Made by a program: the position numbers and the translations under genes
In this document: one piece after another, positions 59,773-64,000 of the stretch
How positions within the stretch are numbered: the stretch's first letter is position 1
Layout of the letters: each line of letters opens with the position of its first letter
Assembly: GCA_965207995.1 (NCBI GenBank)
Contig: OZ242299.1
Location: 1 to 64,000 of the forward strand
DNA length: 64,000 nucleotides
Direction of reading: 5' to 3'
Origin: DAOUKH01 sp965207995
GTDB lineage: Bacteria; Chloroflexota; Dehalococcoidia; SHYB01
The notes under the pieces: generated by a model
Databases searched by the model: none
What the model was told of the DNA's origin: nothing
Seen by the model: the letters and a program-made list of their open reading frames with translations, nothing else

Positions 59773-61230
59773 CTAGAGGCGCAGCTCGGAGCGTGCCTCG
59801 AACAAGTGGGGCGCCACGTTCGTATCCCGCATGAACTGCACGAGCCTTTGGTGATGTTCCTTGGCCACGTCCGGGTGCTGTGCGATGACGTTGTTGACCT
59901 GCTTCGGGTCCGACGGCAGGTGATACAGCTCGGACTGCTGGGGCTCGGCCCCGTAGAGGAAGGACCACTCATCCGTCGTTACCGTGACCATCGATATCCC
60001 GGCCCTCCGCCGAAGAAGATTGTCGACGTAGCGGACGGGGTCGCCCGGATTGGTGAAGGGCTCGCTGCTTATCACGAACTCCCGGCCCGACAGCGACGTA
60101 TCGCGCATCTGCGGCAACAGCGACCTGCCCTGCACGAATGCCGGAATGTCCTGGTTTAGAAAGTCCAGTACGGTCGGCATGATGTCCACCGCCGAGGTGA
60201 GCCCCTGATAGACCCCCGGCGCGACTCCGGGGACATAGATCAGGAGCGGGACGAAGACGTTTTCCTTGTACAGAGGATTGGGGCCCCAGCTCGCGCCCCT
60301 GTCGGACCAGTTGACCCGCGTGCCGTCGGCGCGCACCGGCGGCGACATCTTCCCGAAGATTCCCCGCTCGCCGAATTGGAACCCGTGGTCGGCGGTGAAG
60401 ACGATGGCGGTCTTCTCCATGAGGCCCATATTCTCGACGGTCCTGAGCAGGCGCCCAATCCAGGTGTCGACCATCGTGAGTTCCCCGCAGTAGGCGGCGT
60501 GGGCCTTGTCGACCACCTCCTGCGTAACTCCCGGCGTGTCCTTCCAGCGCCCGTAGATCGGGTAGATCGTCTCGCCGTCGAAGTCGGGCCAGTACAGTTC
60601 CGTGTAGTAGTTGGGGGCGTCCCAAGGCTCGTGGGGGTCCCACGTGTCGACGTAGAGGAAGAAATCTTCCTTGTAGTGGCGCTCCAGCCAGTGCATGGCT
60701 AGCTTCATGGTCTGCGGGGCGCAACGGTCCTCCTCGTGCCGCCACGCGGCCCGCGCGTCCCAAGACTCGTGGTTCCGCGCCACGTAGGTGCCCCACGTCT
60801 GGACCCCTTTCTCCTCGTCGCGGGAGAAGCTGGCAGGAAACTTGTCGGGGTCGGTCCAGTAGTAGCCGCCCATCAATTGGCCCGGGTAGGTGAAAAAGCC
60901 CTGGAATCCCCGGTCATAGTTCATCTCCGACCGCTGGTAGAAGGGGGTATCGACGCAGGCGGCTGTGGTGAAACCCTCCTGCACCAGCAGCTGGGCCAGG
61001 GTCTCCTGACCCGGCGGGAGCGGACCCCAAGTCATGAAAGACAGGCTCCACCGGCCCGTGTGGTAGTCGGCCCGGGCCGGCATGGTGGGGAACGATGCGG
61101 CGTAGTGGTTGGCGAATCGGACGGACTTGGCCGCCAGGGCATCGAGCGACGGCGTGTGCATCTCCTTGTTGCCATACGCGCCGATGTGGTCTTGGCGGAC
61201 GGTGTCCGCGACGATCCAAATGATGTTCAT
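59773..61230 (-). CDS. Sulfatase/alkaline-phosphatase-fold hydrolase with Thr at the formylglycine site, copy 2, 485 aa
   Basis: A full-length paralogue of the next gene: NIIWIVADTVRQDHIGAYG, TMPARADYHTGRW with Thr49 in the formylglycine position, YVDTWDPHEPWDAPNYYTEL, MVDTWIGRLLRTVENMGLM, FTADHGFQFGERG. Both copies end in FMRDTNVAP plus a short tail. The retained metal Asp/His residues and the conserved Thr in both argue that the change is functional and not decay. It is first in a two-gene unit; the 230-nt region upstream (61231-61460) separates it from a binding-protein fragment. Cytosolic, no signal peptide. Confidence 0.88.
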   Translation of the reverse strand: MNIIWIVADTVRQDHIGAYGNKEMHTPSLDALAAKSVRFANHYAASFPTMPARADYHTGRWSLSFMTWGPLPPGQETLAQLLVQEGFTTAACVDTPFYQRSEMNYDRGFQGFFTYPGQLMGGYYWTDPDKFPASFSRDEEKGVQTWGTYVARNHESWDARAAWRHEEDRCAPQTMKLAMHWLERHYKEDFFLYVDTWDPHEPWDAPNYYTELYWPDFDGETIYPIYGRWKDTPGVTQEVVDKAHAAYCGELTMVDTWIGRLLRTVENMGLMEKTAIVFTADHGFQFGERGIFGKMSPPVRADGTRVNWSDRGASWGPNPLYKENVFVPLLIYVPGVAPGVYQGLTSAVDIMPTVLDFLNQDIPAFVQGRSLLPQMRDTSLSGREFVISSEPFTNPGDPVRYVDNLLRRRAGISMVTVTTDEWSFLYGAEPQQSELYHLPSDPKQVNNVIAQHPDVAKEHHQRLVQFMRDTNVAPHLFEARSELRL

Positions 61231-61460
61231 TGCTTGCTCGCTCCCGACAACTCAAACATGAGGAACGGCGGCGTCCGGGGCAAAGCCCCTTTGCCCGGTC
61301 TTCGCCGTGGAATCGACCTTGCGCCGTCCGACCCCGGTGATTCGATCCACGCCCGCGCTGGTCTCGCGGAGGCAGCGATTTCCCAACCGCCTTGACCCGT
61401 GCATCCACGAATCAAGGCGGTTGGAGTTGTTTCGATTGCCCCGAAACCCTAGTGCGCCGC

Positions 61461-62039
61461 CTATTCCTGGAGCCAGACGTGGTCCCAGCGCTGATAGCTC
61501 CAGTGCCCAACCGGCGGCGTGAAGCCCTTCACCTCGCCCTGGACCGGCCAGAACTGGCCTCTCCAGGTGAGCGGAATTCCCGGCACCACTTCGATCATCC
61601 GTTGCTGGAGCTGCACCACCAGGTCACGGCGCTTGGCCGGGTCGGTCTCGGCGCTCTGCTGGCGGTAGAGGTCCTGCATCATCGCGTCGTCGAGGAGGTT
61701 CTTGCCGCCGACCAAGACGCAGCTGGAGCCATCCGGGTCGGGGAAGGCAACGTTGCAGCCATCGGGGCTGACCTCGAAGTTGCCGTCGGTCCTGCGGGCC
61801 GTCGCGTCGGCGGCCGGAAGCACCAGCAACTCCGAGCTGATTCCGATTCGTTGGAGTTGGTCCTTAACAAACTCTCCTTCGGCGACGATGTACTCCACGC
61901 TGGTGGTGAGGAGCTCGGTTTCAAACCCGTCCGGGTAGCCCGCCTCCGCCAACAGCCTCCTAGCCTCCGCGCGGTCTGCTGCGGCGATGGGAACGAGGAA
62001 GCCCACCGCGCCCTCATGACGTCCATCTTCCCCAGTCAA
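61461..62039 (-). pseudogene. Truncated solute-binding protein (SBP family 5), C-terminal third only
   Basis: The frame contains the last part of a peptide-binding protein: ARRLLAEAGYPDGFETEL, FVKDQLQRIGISSELLVL, AFPDPDGSS, RRDLVVQLQQRMIEVVPGIP and the terminal YQRWDHVWLQE, which matches the end of the second-set binding protein (NWDHVWFEE). About 400 N-terminal residues, including the lipoprotein signal, are missing. Similarity stops near 61980, and the codons before it look unrelated. On plus, bases up to 62096 read like the tail of another gene, so a deletion or rearrangement junction lies around 61980-62000. The product is unlikely to be exported. Confidence 0.8.
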
Positions 62040-62119
62040 GCGACGGTCACCAGCGCCGATGACTTCGTCAAGGCGCTCGCGCCCGCGACGACGTGAAGAG
62101 TCGAGGGACGCCTGGTCGG

Positions 62120-62857
62120 CTACTGCCAGTAGTCCCCGCCGTTCACAAACAAGACCTGGCCGGTGACGTAGGCGGAATCCTCTGAGGCCAGATACACCGC
62201 AGCATTTGCGATGTCGGCCTGCTTACCCAGACGTCCAAGTGGAACCTTCGCCAGCATGCTCTCCGGCGGCGGAGGGCGGTCCGATTCGATCATTCCGGGC
62301 GAGATGACATTGGAGCGGACGTCCGAGGCCGCCAGCTCCATGGCAAGGCATTTTGCCAGGCCCACGATCGCGGCCTTGGAAGCCGCCACGTGACAACGCC
62401 CTGGAGACAGGCCCCACGCGTTGGGCCCGGCAAGGAAGATCAGACTTCCCCTTTTCCGCTCAATCATCCCGGGCAATACGGCCTGGCAGATATGGAATCC
62501 CGCGTCGAGGTTGACCGCTAGAACGCGGCGCCATTCCTCCGCGGGAATGTCCACGAATGGATTCCCAGGTCGGATGGCTGCGTTGTTCACCGCTATGTCC
62601 ACTCGCCCGAAGTAGTCCATTACCTCGGCCATCATCGATCGCACTTGCTCCTCGTCCCCAACATCGGCGACGATCGGCAACGCGCGTCGCCCCATCTGCC
62701 GTATCTCCTCGCTGACCGCTTCGACCGATGCGCGGTCCTTGAGGGCGTTCACGACGACGTCCGCGCCCTCCTTCGCCAACGCGAGCGCGATAGCCCGCCC
62801 GATGTTCCGGCCCGATCCCGTCACGAGCGCCACCTGATCTTGCAGCTTAACAACCAC
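62120..62857 (-). CDS. Short-chain dehydrogenase/reductase without the catalytic Tyr, 245 aa
   Basis: The classical SDR order is present: VALVTGSGRNIGRAIALALA (cofactor motif), ADVGDEEQVRSMM, VDIAVNNAAIRPG (NNAA strand), RCHVAASKAAIVGLAKCLA, and VRSNVISPGMIESD with the end VTGQVLFVNGGDYWQ. In the YxxxK motif the Lys is kept, but Val stands where Tyr should be, with His next to it. So normal keto-alcohol redox activity is doubtful. The start is GTG at 62857 with AGGAAGGG close by. Related FabG-like enzymes reduce or oxidise acyl chains or alcohols. It lies alone next to the decayed binding-protein gene. Confidence 0.85.
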   Translation of the reverse strand: MVVKLQDQVALVTGSGRNIGRAIALALAKEGADVVVNALKDRASVEAVSEEIRQMGRRALPIVADVGDEEQVRSMMAEVMDYFGRVDIAVNNAAIRPGNPFVDIPAEEWRRVLAVNLDAGFHICQAVLPGMIERKRGSLIFLAGPNAWGLSPGRCHVAASKAAIVGLAKCLAMELAASDVRSNVISPGMIESDRPPPPESMLAKVPLGRLGKQADIANAAVYLASEDSAYVTGQVLFVNGGDYWQ

Positions 62858-63013
62858 CCCTTCCTACCGCCCCAATCCAACGGACGACATGCCGAATCGG
62901 CGCATTATCAGCGATTGCCCACCCGCCCACAAGCTCAGGAGTTCGACGGGCGCGAGTCGACGTCCCCTGGGCGGCAGCGCGCGGGTCGGGCCAACGGCCG
63001 GGACCACCGCTCC

Positions 63014-63235
63014 TTAGACGCTCAATTGGCTCGCTCGGTGACTTACCTTCAATCCTCCATGTGTGGGAGGTCTCTCCGAAATCCACTGCTCGATGTCTCC
63101 CAAGCGCCAGCGCACCGCGCGGGGACCGACTCGGACCGGATGGGGGAAGTCACCAAGGTCTGCCAAACGGTAGAGGGAAGCGCGACTCAGGCCGACCAAC
63201 TGTTCAACCTCTTTCCGTCTGAGTAACCGGTTCAT
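63014..63235 (-). CDS. AlpA/excisionase-like helix-turn-helix protein, 73 aa
   Basis: MNRLLRRKEVEQLVGLSRAS followed by LYRLADLGDFPHPVRVG and AVRWRLGDIEQWI is the standard AlpA (MerR-like winged HTH) pattern. AlpA proteins are phage or element regulators or recombination directionality factors. ATG 63235 has AGGAG with seven-base spacing. A second ATG at 63358 in the same frame has GGGAGG with seven-base spacing and would give 114 aa, so the choice is not final. No integrase is visible within the remaining 0.7 kb, but one may lie outside the window. It marks the likely edge of a mobile or prophage-derived region. Confidence 0.75.
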   Translation of the reverse strand: MNRLLRRKEVEQLVGLSRASLYRLADLGDFPHPVRVGPRAVRWRLGDIEQWISERPPTHGGLKVSHRASQLSV

Positions 63236-64000
63236 GTGGACGCTCCTGACCGTCTCGCTGATTCCCTCAAAGCTGAAGGCCCCGCCGTCCTTGCCGGCGA
63301 CGCGGGGATTGATCGCGGCCCGGTCCGCCTTCACCTTGTTTGTCGTACCCTCTAGCATACTGTTGCCTCCCAAGTTGTTCTTCACCCCGATGCCCATTCG
63401 CCTTGCTCCTTCCAGGTCTGAAGACTGCTCCGCCCCTCGGCCCTGGACTTAGGGCCGCCCGTGGAAGGTCTCGCTGGGGACCGCAAATTCCAATGCTAAG
63501 GGGCGTGCCGTGAATGCGGTACCGGTTGCTATTGCAACGGGGTGTGCAAGCGACAAACCCCTTCCATGGTTAATCTCCTATGGGATTTCCACCGGCGGCA
63601 GGGGCTGCTGCGCGGGCTTACCTCGACGGGACGCGGGAGCGGCCTCGCATGGATCCTTAGATCATGTGCTAGAGCCGTCCGAACGCGCACGGTCTACATC
63701 TCCTGAAATGGACACTAGTCGGAAAGGCTAAAGGAAAATCCCGGAACGCAATACCCTCCCCATATGGGGAGACTCCCCGACCGACAAAATCCTTTTATTT
63801 CTCTAGCTTAAGGCGATTCCTGCGGCTGCAGAGATCCGCGCGAGCCCTTCCCGACGAGCGACGGCGACGCTCTCGTCATGCGGGTTCGACCGCAGCAGTT
63901 CGCGAGGACTGCTCCGTCTACATCACAATCGATCCCACAGTGCAAACGCGGCGGTGGGTGCGATGTTTAGTTCGCGCCCTGATCAGGAATCCGGCTCAAA
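63236..64000. other. Gene-poor right end
   Basis: About 640-760 bases without a supportable gene, tRNA or insertion sequence. GC content falls compared with the rest. The one clear structure is a perfect 16-base palindrome at 63756-63771. Short open frames here lack Shine-Dalgarno sites and any recognisable domain. A leader for the AlpA-like gene lies within 63236-63400. Confidence 0.5.
63756..63771. repeat. Perfect 16-base palindrome centred on CATATG
   Basis: Bases 63756-63763 are the exact reverse complement of 63764-63771, in a gene-free AT-richer stretch. It could be an operator or a recombination or resolution site linked with the AlpA-like gene, but no partner copy was found in the window. 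Confidence 0.5.

Noticed and set aside
63510..63731. 73-codon plus frame in the right-end gap
   Set aside because: No Shine-Dalgarno, no domain and no neighbour support.

Overview
The window looks like a chromosomal segment of a GC-rich bacterium, most likely a Chloroflexota of the SAR202/Dehalococcoidia type or a close relative. This is an inference from gene content; no rRNA or tRNA gene is visible to confirm it. The supporting traits are several Dpp/Opp-type peptide ABC importers, lipoprotein binding proteins with collagen-like (GPA)n and PTAMPE-type spacers, many COG2159 amidohydrolases, FMN ene-reductase/FAD fusions, family III CoA-transferases, sulfatase-fold enzymes and a long secreted beta-repeat protein. 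Genes are tightly packed, often with ATGA or GTGA overlaps. Good Shine-Dalgarno sites are common, and several promoters fit TTGACA-17 bp-TAnnnT.

Layout. 1-3159 (minus): a secreted repeat protein running off the left edge, with a 13-C tract that breaks its start. 3.4-6.9 kb (minus): an aspartic-protease pair, two unrecognised coupled genes and a membrane protein. 7.1-11.5 kb (plus): methyltransferase, cobalt-type nitrile hydratase alpha/beta plus accessory protein, an atypical SDR and a DUF6159-like membrane protein. 11.6-14.2 kb (minus): amidase with an AtzG-like small partner, and a PuuE-like deacetylase. 14.2-19.2 kb: the only transporter ATPase pair (DppD/DppF-like), a DapA-family protein lacking its catalytic residues, and permeases DppB/DppC. 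19.3-26.2 kb: twin ene-reductase/FAD fusions, a peptide-binding lipoprotein and an SMP-30 lactonase. 26.3-39.3 kb: five amidohydrolases (two as a duplicated A-B module), a D-aminoacylase-like enzyme, NIPSNAP, a second binding protein and a second permease pair. 39.3-48.2 kb: VOC, RidA and PNPOx-fold proteins, a double CoA-transferase, and the third permease pair with its binding protein. 48.4-56.0 kb: second amidase, tandem alpha/beta-hydrolase, DUF35/thiolase pair, acyl-CoA dehydrogenase, DUF169 and enoyl-CoA hydratase. 56.1-62.9 kb (minus): fourth permease pair, twin sulfatase-fold enzymes, a decayed binding protein and an SDR. The right end is gene-poor with an AlpA/excisionase-like HTH gene.

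Functionally this is an organic-matter scavenging island. Oligopeptide or amide-like solutes are imported; four permease pairs may share one ATPase pair. They are then attacked by amidases, nitrile hydratase, amidohydrolases and ene-reductases, and the acyl products pass through CoA transfer, dehydrogenation, hydration and thiolase/aldolase-type cleavage. No classical defence system, CRISPR array or complete insertion sequence was seen.

The most unusual signals are these. A full-length SCPx-type thiolase frame is interrupted by two in-frame TGA codons, yet both lie inside recognisable homology and the frame ends at a TAG 7 nt before the DUF35 start. A homopolymer tract in the surface-protein gene could act as a phase switch. 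A set of paralogues have lost textbook catalytic or metal-ligand residues (Thr at the formylglycine site of two sulfatases, Cys2 of the Fe-S motif in two ene-reductases, Tyr and Lys of a DapA-family protein).
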